A stretch of 43,119 nt of DNA from Acidobacteriota bacterium (GTDB lineage: Bacteria; Acidobacteriota; Terriglobia; Bryobacterales; Bryobacteraceae), in contig JAFDVS010000124.1 of assembly GCA_018268935.1 (NCBI GenBank), positions 1 to 43,119 of the forward strand, read 5' to 3'. A program made the translations under genes and the position numbers. This document shows, one piece after another, positions 6,971 through 16,023 of this stretch (its first letter is position 1; each line of letters begins with the position of its first letter). The notes under the pieces are model-generated. The model saw only the letters and a list, made by a program, of their open reading frames with translations, ran no database searches and was not told the DNA's origin.

Positions 6971-7399
6971 CTACAAACTACCGTAGTACTCTGCCATCCC
7001 TGCGGCTGTGATTTCGTTCCGGCAAGGGGCACCCGGGGGCACGCCCCGCCGCGCCTCTCTCCAAGGCTTTTCCATGTGCGTCAGGTCGCTGAGCCATTGC
7101 GATGTTTTATCGCCATAAAACTTCAACACAGCGTCGATGGTTGACCTGTCGTCCTCGCTAAGAACCTCAGGATTGCCCTGAGGCCATTTCGATATCTTGA
7201 ATGTGCCACGATGGAGCCGGTAAAGCTGCGGTACGACTGGACCATCAGCCCATGCCTCGATCTTGGCCCGGAATAGCGGCCGCTCTTCCCATACCAGCGA
7301 CCAAGCTTGGCAATAATACACCAGCTTTTGAAGCTTCATGGCCGTGACGGGGCCGGTTTGGCGCAGGATGTAGGCCGCTAGATCATGAACACTTGCCAT
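6971..7399 (-). CDS. DUF4065 / Panacea-domain antitoxin (SocA/GepA-like)
   Basis: The 142-residue protein has the DUF4065 pattern: VHDLAAYILRQTG, the signature MKLQKLVYYCQAW at 21-33, then EAWADGPVVPQLYRLHRG and a C-terminal half near GDKTSQWLSDLTHMEKPW. Proteins of this family include the proteolytic adaptor-antitoxin SocA of Caulobacter. The domain, renamed Panacea, neutralises many unrelated toxins encoded next to it. It is the first gene of a two-gene unit with the frame at 6526-6963, which makes it the antitoxin. The ATG at 7399 has AGGAGG 9 bases upstream, a strong ribosome site. Which toxin family it controls is open. Confidence 0.85.
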   Translation of the reverse strand: MASVHDLAAYILRQTGPVTAMKLQKLVYYCQAWSLVWEERPLFRAKIEAWADGPVVPQLYRLHRGTFKISKWPQGNPEVLSEDDRSTIDAVLKFYGDKTSQWLSDLTHMEKPWREARRGVPPGAPCRNEITAAGMAEYYGSL

Positions 7400-7500
7400 A
7401 GAACAGCCTCCTTTGCGTCCACGCCCAGTGTGTCACGGGGAGGCAAATAAGGTCAATGGCAGCCTCGGATCGAAGCCAAAATCCCCACTTACAGCGCTCA

Positions 7501-7971
7501 TCACCGCTGTTCCGCCACCGACCGCTCCGCCAGCTCCCCAATCACCGGCAGCTTGCAAGTCTGGCTCTGCCCTACCTTCACCAGCATCCATACCCATCCA
7601 ATAAAGATCGCCGTCTTGGCCGCAGCCACCAAAGGCAGGAATCCCCCCGGCAACCCCATCATCCGCGAAAACGGCTTCAGCACCCAATCCGCAATCAGCC
7701 ACCCAATAAACAGGTACAGCCCCTGGAACGCGTGAAACCGCGCATTCTGATCCCCCTGGAACTTCGACGACGCCAGCACGATGATCGACGGAATCCACCC
7801 CACAATCGGGATATAGCAAAGCATCGCCGCCGTCCGCGAATCCACCTTCCCCAGAAAATCCGCACCCGTTGCCTGCGTACCGCTGCCCCCACCCCCCTGC
7901 CGTGTTCCACACGAGGCGCAAAACTGGTCTCGCTCTCCCATCGAAACCCCGCATTGTGTGCAGAACGGCAT
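7501..7971 (-). CDS. Zinc-ribbon membrane protein
   Basis: The 156-residue protein begins with a short zinc ribbon, CTQCGVSMGERDQFCASCG (C4, C7, C18, C21), then a Gly-rich linker. About three hydrophobic segments follow (near 47-68, 84-100 and 112-133), including IPIVGWIPSIIVLASSKF and HAFQGLYLFIGWL. This is the layout of the DUF4870-like and zinc-ribbon membrane proteins common in Acidobacteria. Function is unknown; the pattern of an N-terminal ribbon plus a membrane bundle is all the sequence shows. It is transcribed away from 8181. On the minus strand, AGGAG lies about 12 bases before the ATG, and a TATAAC hexamer lies at 8004-8009. Confidence 0.75.
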   Translation of the reverse strand: MPFCTQCGVSMGERDQFCASCGTRQGGGGSGTQATGADFLGKVDSRTAAMLCYIPIVGWIPSIIVLASSKFQGDQNARFHAFQGLYLFIGWLIADWVLKPFSRMMGLPGGFLPLVAAAKTAIFIGWVWMLVKVGQSQTCKLPVIGELAERSVAEQR

Positions 7972-8180
7972 TTGCGCCTTCGTCTCCTATAAAGGGATAC
8001 GTTATACCAACCCGCTACGTTCCGCCAACTCCCGGTCACTACACATCCCCAAAAATTTACTTTCGTTCCAACCCCACCCGCCTCAATCACCTACCCCGCA
8101 TCCGCAACCTCGCCACCACCGCCCAAACACCGGAGTACGCCACCCCTCGCAGGTACACTCGAAACCGGGAGAACAACTTT

Positions 8181-8951
8181 ATGTCCCACGAAAAACTGTC
8201 GCGCGCCGAACAATCTCGCCGGAATGGTAGCCTTTCGCAGGGCCCTGTTACTGACGCCGGACGCGCTCGCTCCGCGCTCAATCGTACCTCTCATGGCATG
8301 TATTCGTGCCGCGTTGTCCTCGAACACGAGTCCCAGGAAATCTTCGACATTCTCTCTTCCAACTATCACGAGGCCTTTCAACCCCAGGATCAGTTCGAAA
8401 TCGACCTCCTCGAAAACATGATCAACGCCCGCTGGAAGATCCGCCGTCTCGAAGCGGCCCACACCGCGGAAATGAATCTCACCATCGCCGAACATCACGT
8501 CGACATCCATTACAAGTTCGGCAAAGTGGACTCCGCCACTCAATCCGCGCTCACATTCCGCGCCAGTGCCAAGAACCTCGAAGTCCTGGAAAATCACCTC
8601 GAACGCCAGCAGCGCATTTTCCTCCGCAGCTATCGTGCCTTGCGCACTCACCGCGGCGCCCGTAACCTGCCCCCGCAGGAACAGCTCTCCAACCTTGAAA
8701 CCGGCATCCCAACAAACCAAAACGTCGAGCCGCCCCGAGAGCACGTACCCTACGATCAGCTCTCCGAAGGCGAAAAGTTCTGGTTCGAACCCAGCTTCGA
8801 CCCGGGCAAACCCAGCGAACCCGGCCTTCTCCGTAAAATCGCCATCGTCGTCGTCCTCTGGTTCTCCGCAATCGCTTCCGCGCTGCGCCGGAACCTCCGT
8901 CCATCCTTAGAAAGGTCGCAATCAACTCATGCAACCCCTGCCTCCTTATAA
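8181..8951 (+). CDS. Lineage-specific unknown protein (SRRNGSLSQGPVT...HG family)
   Basis: The 256-residue protein starts with a basic stretch, RRNGSLSQGPVTDAGRARSALNRTSHG, that I recognise from a multi-copy acidobacterial family of unknown role (typical wording: N, GPVT, G-ARS, N, HG). A long helical middle follows, from ESQEIFDILSSNY to HLERQQRIFLRSYRALR, probably coiled. Near the C-terminus is a hydrophobic segment (KIAIVVVLWFSAIASAL, about residues 220-236). The ATG at 8181 is supported by CGGGAG about 10 bases upstream. The open frame continues much further upstream, but that part is Pro/Arg/Thr-rich noise. It overlaps the next small gene by 23 bases. I cannot assign a function. Confidence 0.65.
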   Translation: MSHEKLSRAEQSRRNGSLSQGPVTDAGRARSALNRTSHGMYSCRVVLEHESQEIFDILSSNYHEAFQPQDQFEIDLLENMINARWKIRRLEAAHTAEMNLTIAEHHVDIHYKFGKVDSATQSALTFRASAKNLEVLENHLERQQRIFLRSYRALRTHRGARNLPPQEQLSNLETGIPTNQNVEPPREHVPYDQLSEGEKFWFEPSFDPGKPSEPGLLRKIAIVVVLWFSAIASALRRNLRPSLERSQSTHATPASL

Positions 8952-9156
8952 CTTCCCTGAGGAAGAGCTCCGCCCTGCCGGAACGCTCGGCCTCAAACCA
9001 GGCTATAACTCGCCTTTTTACAAGCGCGATCCACAGAACCCCATGCTCCATTGGCCGCCGGAGGTGATGTACGTGCTCGATTCCTACCCCGATATCAAGC
9101 GCCAGCTCGTTGACGTGCTCACCGTCGAGTACGAGGCCGGCCGCCTCCCCAAGTAA
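8929..9156 (+). CDS. Small hypothetical protein
   Basis: This 75-residue soluble protein opens with a proline-rich region (MQPLPPYNFPEEELRP) and ends in a helical part (PDIKRQLVDVLTVEYEAGRLPK). It starts inside the last 23 bases of the preceding gene, with AAAGG about 14 bases before its ATG. The overlap and matching codon use suggest that it is real and co-translated. I do not recognise the family. Confidence 0.5.
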   Translation: MQPLPPYNFPEEELRPAGTLGLKPGYNSPFYKRDPQNPMLHWPPEVMYVLDSYPDIKRQLVDVLTVEYEAGRLPK

Positions 9157-9486
9157 CGTGGAGAATCACCGCATTTCCATGCTACAATCGTGTCTTCTGG
9201 TAGAGGAGCGGCAACCAATAGTAGCCGCGCTCGTCATCCCGGACCGTTCCGGTGAGCGCGGCCAAAGGGGTTGGATTCATCACGGCAAACGCCACATACG
9301 TTTGTCCCGCCGAGATAATCGCCGCCAACGGCTGGCGCGATTGTTGGGGGTTCGGGCTAAATCCCGGCCACTGTCATCTGGGTTCTCCGGATGGAGTGCT
9401 ATCGGGAAGCAGAGCCTCGCTACCTCACGCAGTCTCTTCCTGCCAGCCTTCCTCCTGATTTCCCCTGAATCGAGTCAACGTTAGCC
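9157..9486. other. Intergenic region with one strong hairpin (9224-9262)
   Basis: No convincing gene lies in these 330 bases. A GTG frame at 9252-9458 has no recognisable domain. The clearest structure is a nested hairpin: GCCGCGCTC (9224-9232) pairs with GAGCGCGGC (9254-9262), and inside it CCGGA (9239-9243) pairs with TCCGG (9248-9252). A TACAAT hexamer (9183-9188) lies 35 bases upstream, without a good -35. It may be part of a leader for the M20 gene at 9487. Confidence 0.35.
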
Positions 9487-10491
9487 ATGAATGTCTTTGA
9501 ACTCACTCATCAATTGATCAACATCGAGTCCATCACCGGCAATGAACTCGCCGTAGGCAAACTACTCGCCTCCATCCTCCAGGATCTGTGCGACCGCTTC
9601 GACGGCCGCCTCGAGATCTTTGAGGTCGAGCCCAACCGTAATAACGTCCTCGCCACCTTCGGCGACCCCATCGTGACCTTCTCCACGCACATGGATACCG
9701 TTCCGCCCTTCTTCCCTTCCCGCGAGGACGAGGAATTCATCTGGGGCCGCGGCGCCTGTGACACCAAAGGCATCAGCGCTTCCATGATCACCGCCGTCGA
9801 AGCCCTGCTCGCCGATGGCGTCCGCAATCTTGCCCTTCTGTTCGTGGTCGGCGAAGAGCGCAATTCCGCCGGAGCCTACTTCGCCGCGAAAACGCCCAGA
9901 GGCTCCAAGTACCTCATCAACGGCGAGCCCACCGAAAATCAACTCGCCCTCGGCTCCAAAGGCGCCATGCGTATCGAAATCGAAACCTCCGGCCGCATGT
10001 CGCACTCGGCGTACCCGGAACTCGGCGACTCGGCCATCAATAAGTTGCTCGATGTCCTCCAGGACATCCGCGCCCTCGAATTCCCCATCGATCCCGTACT
10101 CGGCAACAGCACCGTCAACATCGGCACCATTACCGGCGGCCGCGCTCCCAATGTCGTTCCCGACTTCGCCAAAGCCGAATTGCTCATTCGCTTAATCGAC
10201 GACGGCGAACGTGTCCGCCAGATCATCGACCGCTGCGTCAACGGCCGCGCCACCGTCCGCGAAATGCTTCGCATCCCAGCCCTACGGCTAAAAAGCTTCG
10301 ACGGCTTCCGCACCGCCGTCATGAAGTACACCACCGACATCCCGGCCTTCGGCGGAGCCTGGGGCGAGCCCCTCTTGATCGGCCCCGGCACCATCCACGT
10401 CGCTCACACCAGCGAAGAACGTGTCCCCAAGCGAGAGCTCATCGAAGCTGTCGACCTCTACCAACAATTAGCTCGCCGCCTCCTCGCGTAA
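9487..10491 (+). CDS. M20 family metallo-deacylase, probably succinyl-diaminopimelate desuccinylase (DapE/ArgE-like)
   Basis: M20 enzymes use two zinc ions to remove acyl groups from amino acid intermediates. The 334-residue protein shows the ligands: His and Asp in FSTHMDTVPPF, the bridging Asp in GRGACDTKG, the catalytic and metal Glu pair in VVGEERNSAG, and a C-terminal His in GTIHVAHTSEE. The dimerisation domain occupies about 150-265 and includes SGRMSHSAYPELG. The start is in a family-like position (FELTHQLINIESITGNE). It lies 49 bases before lysC and dapB on the same strand. That supports a role in the lysine/diaminopimelate pathway, though ArgE or another acyl-amino-acid substrate cannot be ruled out. 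Confidence 0.8.
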   Translation: MNVFELTHQLINIESITGNELAVGKLLASILQDLCDRFDGRLEIFEVEPNRNNVLATFGDPIVTFSTHMDTVPPFFPSREDEEFIWGRGACDTKGISASMITAVEALLADGVRNLALLFVVGEERNSAGAYFAAKTPRGSKYLINGEPTENQLALGSKGAMRIEIETSGRMSHSAYPELGDSAINKLLDVLQDIRALEFPIDPVLGNSTVNIGTITGGRAPNVVPDFAKAELLIRLIDDGERVRQIIDRCVNGRATVREMLRIPALRLKSFDGFRTAVMKYTTDIPAFGGAWGEPLLIGPGTIHVAHTSEERVPKRELIEAVDLYQQLARRLLA

Positions 10492-10540
10492 GTGGCGCGG
10501 GCCTCCAGGCCGGCGCAGTCAAACTCAAAGGAACTGTCCC

Positions 10541-11911
10541 ATGATCGTCATGAAATTCGGCGGAACCTCCGTAGAATCCGCCACCGCGATCGCCCGCGTC
10601 GCAACCATCGTCAGCGCCCGGCTGGACCGCCGGCCCGTAGTCGTAGTCTCGGCCATGGGCAAGACCACAAACCGCCTCCTCGCCATCGCCAAAGCCGCGG
10701 CCGAAGGCCAGCAAAGCGAAGCGCTCCGCCAGCTCGAAGAGCTCCGCGAGTATCACCGCAGCGAAGCTGTCCAAATCGTCCGCGAAGAGGACAAAGCGGA
10801 ACTCGACCAACTCCTCGATGAGCACTTCACCGAACTCTCGCAAATGGTCGCCGAAATCGCCCAGGTCGAAGAGTTCTCCCCGCGCATGGTCGACGCCGTC
10901 TCCAGCATGGGCGAACGGCTCTCCTCCCGCATCGTCACCCTCGGCTTCCGCCACGCCGGCATGGATACCGTCCACGTCGATTCGCGCGCGGTCCTCGTCA
11001 CCGATACCCGTCATACTCACGCGGCGCCTATCTTCCAGCGCACCTACGCCCGCATGCGCGAAACCGTCGCCCCACTCGCCGAAAAGCAGGTCGTCGTCAT
11101 GGGCGGCTTCATCGGCTCATCGCAGGACGGAACCACCACCACCCTCGGCCGCGGCGGTTCCGATTATTCGGCCTCCATCATCGGAGCCGGCATCGGAGCC
11201 GAAGAAATCCAGATCTGGACCGACGTCGACGGCATGCTCACCTGCGACCCCCGCATCGTCCCCGGCGGCTATCGCATCAAAACCATCTCCTTCGCCGAAG
11301 CCGCCGAACTCGCCTACTTCGGAGCCAAAGTGCTCCATCCGGCCACCGTTCTCCCGGCAGTCGAAAAGAACATCCCCGTCCTCGTGCTCAACTCCCGCAA
11401 CCCGGAAGTCAGCGGCACCCGCATCGTCAAGGAAACCGTCCACTGCCGCAACGTCATCAAGTCCATCGCCTGCAAAACTGGTATCACAGTTGTCAAGATC
11501 CAGTCCCTCCGCATGCTCATGGCTCATGGCTTCCTGCACAGAATCTTCGAGGTATTTGACCGTTTCCAGACCCCCGTCGATATGGTCACCACTTCCGAAG
11601 TCAGCGTCTCGCTCACCATCGACAACGACAGCAACCTCGACGACATCAAAGACGAATTGAGCCGCATCGCCGAAGTGGAGGTCGAAACCAATCGAGCCAT
11701 CGTCTGCGCCGTGGGCGATAACGTCCGCGGCACGCCCGGCATCGGCGCCCGCATCTTCCGCGCACTCTCGGGCATCAACGTCCTCATGATCTCGCAAGGG
11801 GCTTCGCAGTTGAACTTCAGCTTCGTCATCGATGCCACCGAACTGCGCCCCGCGGTCCAATCCCTGCATGACGAGTTCTTCTCCACTCTCGACCCGGAGG
11901 TCTTCGCATAA
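10541..11911 (+). CDS. lysC: Aspartate kinase
   Basis: Aspartate kinase phosphorylates aspartate at the head of lysine, methionine and threonine synthesis. The 456-residue protein carries the kinase signature MKFGGTSVES at 4-13, GGFIGSSQDGTTTTLGRGGSDYSA at about 190-212, WTDVDGMLTCDPR, and two ACT-type regulatory domains from about residue 310 on. These domains usually bind the feedback amino acid. The length is that of the monofunctional long form. AAGGAAC lies about 10 bases before the ATG. The stop shares one base with the dapB start (TAATG), so the two are coupled. No homoserine dehydrogenase domain is fused. Confidence 0.95.
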   Translation: MIVMKFGGTSVESATAIARVATIVSARLDRRPVVVVSAMGKTTNRLLAIAKAAAEGQQSEALRQLEELREYHRSEAVQIVREEDKAELDQLLDEHFTELSQMVAEIAQVEEFSPRMVDAVSSMGERLSSRIVTLGFRHAGMDTVHVDSRAVLVTDTRHTHAAPIFQRTYARMRETVAPLAEKQVVVMGGFIGSSQDGTTTTLGRGGSDYSASIIGAGIGAEEIQIWTDVDGMLTCDPRIVPGGYRIKTISFAEAAELAYFGAKVLHPATVLPAVEKNIPVLVLNSRNPEVSGTRIVKETVHCRNVIKSIACKTGITVVKIQSLRMLMAHGFLHRIFEVFDRFQTPVDMVTTSEVSVSLTIDNDSNLDDIKDELSRIAEVEVETNRAIVCAVGDNVRGTPGIGARIFRALSGINVLMISQGASQLNFSFVIDATELRPAVQSLHDEFFSTLDPEVFA

Positions 11912-12609
11912 TGGCCAAACTCGCTTTAGTCGGCTACGGCAAGATGGGCAAGATGATCGACTCCCTCGCCCCCGAATACGGCTTTGAAACCATCCTCCGC
12001 CTCGACGAGTTCAACAACGTCGACGGCGCAAGCATGACCAAAGAGCACTTCGCGGGTATCGATGTCGCCATCGAGTTCACCACGCCTCATACCGCTGTCG
12101 AGAACATCGAGCGTCTCGCCGCACTCGGCGTCAACACAGTGGTCGGCACCACCGGCTGGACCGCTCAGCTCGACCATGTCCGCAGCATCGTCGAAAAGGC
12201 AGGCATCGGCTTCGTCTGGAGCCCCAACTTCTCCATCGGCGTCAACGTCTTCAATCGTGTGATCGCCGAAGCGGCCCGTCTCCTCGCCAATGAGCCGTCC
12301 TACGGAGCATGGGCCTGGGAGATCCATCACAACACCAAGAAGGATGCCCCTTCGGGCACTCTCATCCAACTCGTCGATCGCATGAAGGCCGAAGGCTACA
12401 CGCGCCCCATCGACATCAGCTCAAACCGCGCCGGCGCTCATCCCGGCACTCATGAAATCGGCTTCGATTCCGCCGCCGACACCATCACGCTCCGCCACGC
12501 CGCCCGCAGCAGGGAAGGCTTCGCCCGCGGCAGCCTCAAAGCCGCCCAATGGCTCGTCGAAACCAAAAACAAAGGCTGCTTCGACTTCACCCAAGTCCTC
12601 TTCGGCTAA
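11911..12609 (+). CDS. dapB: 4-hydroxy-tetrahydrodipicolinate reductase
   Basis: DapB reduces the dapA product with NAD(P)H on the way to diaminopimelate and lysine. The 232-residue protein has the nucleotide loop VGYGKMGKMI at 7-16, the segment VGTTGW at 78-83, and the signature EIHHNTKKDAPSGT at 137-150. In that signature His139/His140 and Lys143 match the acid/base residues. The C-terminus contains the tetramer strand region HEIGFDSAADTITLRHAARSR. The family member is short (E. coli has 273), with fewer residues in the first half, as in several Acidobacteria and Bacteroidetes. It is coupled to lysC by a one-base overlap. dapA is not in the window. Confidence 0.94.
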   Translation: MAKLALVGYGKMGKMIDSLAPEYGFETILRLDEFNNVDGASMTKEHFAGIDVAIEFTTPHTAVENIERLAALGVNTVVGTTGWTAQLDHVRSIVEKAGIGFVWSPNFSIGVNVFNRVIAEAARLLANEPSYGAWAWEIHHNTKKDAPSGTLIQLVDRMKAEGYTRPIDISSNRAGAHPGTHEIGFDSAADTITLRHAARSREGFARGSLKAAQWLVETKNKGCFDFTQVLFG

Positions 12610-12629
12610 CCGCCAGTTATCATGTAGGA

Positions 12630-13796
<1,167 letters not shown>

Positions 13797-13807
13797 AAGG
13801 ATCACCA

Positions 13808-15577
13808 ATGGCAACCGCATCGACGGCACTTCCCAAAACCAAGGGCGGAGCGTTCCTCCTCGAATCCCGTGTCCCCGAAGAGATCTACACCCCCGAGGAC
13901 TTCACCGACGAACACCTCGACGTGGCCCGCACCGCCGACGAGTTCTGGCTCAAGGAGATCCTTCCCAACGTCGAGAAGATCCAACATCAGGAACCTGGCG
14001 TCGCTCAAGCCGTGCTCCGCAAGTCGGCCGAACTCGGCCTGACAGCGGTTCTCCTTCCCGAACAATACGGCGGCATGGAGCTCGATCTCACATCAATGAT
14101 GATCGTCGCTGAGCGCCTCTCCCGCGATGGCTCTTACTCCGCCTGGCACGGCGCACACACCGGCATCGGCACACTGCCATTGCTCTTCTACGGAACACCC
14201 GAACAGAAGGAACGCTATCTGCCGCGCCTCGCCAAAGCGGAGCTCATCGCGGCCTATTGCCTCAGCGAACCGCAAGCAGGCTCCGACGCGCTCGCCATCA
14301 AGACCCGCGCCGATCTGACCGAAGACGGCAAGCACTACATCCTCAATGGCCAGAAGATGTGGATCACCAACGGCGGCCATGCCGACTTGTACACCATCTT
14401 CGCCAAGGTCGGCGGCGAGAAGTTCACCGCCTTCCTCGTCGAGCGCGCCTTCCCCGGAGTCAAGCCCGGAGCCGAAGAGAAGAAGATGGGCATCAAGGGT
14501 TCCTCTACTACGCCCATCTACCTCGACAACGTCAAGGTGCCTGTCGAGAACGTGCTCGGCGAAGTCGGCAAAGGCCATCACATCGCCTTCAACATTCTCA
14601 ACATGGGCCGCTTCAAGCTTGGGCCCTTCGCCACGGGCGGCGCCAAAGGCGTGCTCCAAACCTGCCTCAAGTACGCGAAGGAGCGCAAAGCCTTCGGCCA
14701 GTCCATCGGCGGCTTCGGCATGATCCAGCACAAGCTCGCGGAGATGGCCGTCCGCATCTACGCCGTCGAGACCATGAGCTATCGCGTCGTTGGCATGATT
14801 CAAGCCGCGCTCGGCGAGTTCTCCTGGCAAATGCCCGACGCTTCCCAGCGCATGCTGAAGGCTGTCGAAGAGTTCGCCATGGAGTGCTCCTACATGAAGG
14901 TGTACGGCTCGGAGATGCTCGACTACGTGGTCGATGAAGGCGTCCAGATCCACGGCGGCTACGGCTACCATCAGGACTACTCGGTGGAGCGGGCCTACCG
15001 CGATTCGCGCATTAACCGCATCTTTGAGGGCACCAACGAGATCAACCGCATGCTCTCCACAGGCATGCTTCTGAAGCGCGCACAGAAGGGCATGCTGCCG
15101 CTTGTCGAAGCCGTGAAGAAGGTACAGGCTGAAGTGCTCGCCGGGCCCGCGCTCGGTGCAACCATCGACGATGCCGCCATGGTCGCCAACGCCAAGAAGA
15201 TCGCCCTCCTCTGCCTCGGCGTCGCATATCAAACCTATCTCAACGAACTCGACCAGCAGCAGGAGATCCTCGCCGGCATTACCGACATCGGCATGAGCGC
15301 CTTCGCCATGGAGTCCGTCTATCTCCGCACGAAGAAGCTTGAAGCGATGGGCAAGGGCGCGCTCGCAGCCGATATGAAAGCCGTCTTCCTGCCCGAAGCG
15401 ATGGAGACCATCGAAAAGGCCGCCCGCTACGTGCTGAGTGCCTCCTCTTCGGGCGATGCACTGCGTACCAACCTCGCCGTACTGCGGCGCTTCACCAAAC
15501 ACGAACTGCCGAACTCCGTCGCCCTGCGCCGCAAGATTGCCACCCGCTTGCTCGAAGCGGAACGCTTCCTCGTGTGA
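13808..15577 (+). CDS. Acyl-CoA dehydrogenase (VLCAD-like long form)
   Basis: This flavoenzyme introduces the first double bond into acyl-CoA during beta-oxidation and passes electrons to ETF. At 589 residues it is longer than short- and medium-chain enzymes. The extra C-terminal region after about residue 440 is like that of very-long-chain dehydrogenases and the Bacillus FadE type. Visible marks are YCLSEPQAGSDA (flavin region), WITNGGHADLYTIF, IHGGYGY, and the catalytic Glu407 in RIFEGTNEINR. The start ATG has AAAGGA upstream. It is the second gene of the pair with the thiolase, and the kinase that follows overlaps its stop by four bases (GTGA). Confidence 0.93.
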   Translation: MATASTALPKTKGGAFLLESRVPEEIYTPEDFTDEHLDVARTADEFWLKEILPNVEKIQHQEPGVAQAVLRKSAELGLTAVLLPEQYGGMELDLTSMMIVAERLSRDGSYSAWHGAHTGIGTLPLLFYGTPEQKERYLPRLAKAELIAAYCLSEPQAGSDALAIKTRADLTEDGKHYILNGQKMWITNGGHADLYTIFAKVGGEKFTAFLVERAFPGVKPGAEEKKMGIKGSSTTPIYLDNVKVPVENVLGEVGKGHHIAFNILNMGRFKLGPFATGGAKGVLQTCLKYAKERKAFGQSIGGFGMIQHKLAEMAVRIYAVETMSYRVVGMIQAALGEFSWQMPDASQRMLKAVEEFAMECSYMKVYGSEMLDYVVDEGVQIHGGYGYHQDYSVERAYRDSRINRIFEGTNEINRMLSTGMLLKRAQKGMLPLVEAVKKVQAEVLAGPALGATIDDAAMVANAKKIALLCLGVAYQTYLNELDQQQEILAGITDIGMSAFAMESVYLRTKKLEAMGKGALAADMKAVFLPEAMETIEKAARYVLSASSSGDALRTNLAVLRRFTKHELPNSVALRRKIATRLLEAERFLV

Positions 15578-16023
15578 CGCGGCCGAAAGTGATTCTGCTC
15601 GTCGGCTTGCCGGGCTCCGGCAAATCGACCTACGCCCAGCAGCAAGGCTGGCCCGTGCTGGCCTCCGATGAGATCCGGCGCATCCTGCTTGACGATGCGA
15701 CGGACCAGACGGCGAACCGCACCATCTTCGCCCTGCTGCGGCGCATGCTGCGGATGCGCCTGGAACTACGCCGGCCCGTTACCTGCGTGGACGCCACGAA
15801 CCTGACGCCGCACGAGAGGAGGCAGTACATCAAGACGGCGCAACTCCATGATGCCGACATCGAGGCCGTTTACCTCGATGTGCCAATTGCGGTCTGCCAT
15901 GCCCGCAACCAGAACCGTGAGCGCGTAGTGCCGGCCGACGTGCTGGAGAGAATGTCGAAGCGCCTTCAGCCGCCGTCGCTCGAAGAAGGCTTCTCAGCCG
16001 TTCGCGTGCTGCGGACGCCATAG
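15574..16023 (+). CDS. P-loop kinase-like protein (zeta/PNKP-type AAA_33)
   Basis: The 149-residue protein has Walker A GLPGSGKST at 11-19, DEIRR near 33 (a base- or phosphate-sensing region typical of polynucleotide-kinase-like P-loop proteins), VDATNLTPHERR, and a lid-type arginine region ARNQNRERVVPADVL. Proteins of this group phosphorylate nucleic acid ends or small metabolites; the substrate here is unknown. The GTG start overlaps the stop of the acyl-CoA dehydrogenase, so it is co-translated with it, although the functional link is unclear. Its last 30 bases overlap the convergent MFS gene. Confidence 0.8.
   Translation: MTRPKVILLVGLPGSGKSTYAQQQGWPVLASDEIRRILLDDATDQTANRTIFALLRRMLRMRLELRRPVTCVDATNLTPHERRQYIKTAQLHDADIEAVYLDVPIAVCHARNQNRERVVPADVLERMSKRLQPPSLEEGFSAVRVLRTP

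Noticed and set aside
9252..9458. Small GTG frame of 68 codons
   Set aside because: No domain, overlaps the hairpin and lacks a ribosome site.
9301..9486. Cobalamin-riboswitch resemblance (CCACTGT and AGTC...CCTGCC)
   Set aside because: Only short fragments match; the 5' conserved boxes are absent and the next gene is not related to cobalamin.
14093..15502. 469-codon minus-strand frame opposite the acyl-CoA dehydrogenase
   Set aside because: Rich in His, Gly, Glu and Val with no recognisable domain; typical shadow of a GC-rich gene.
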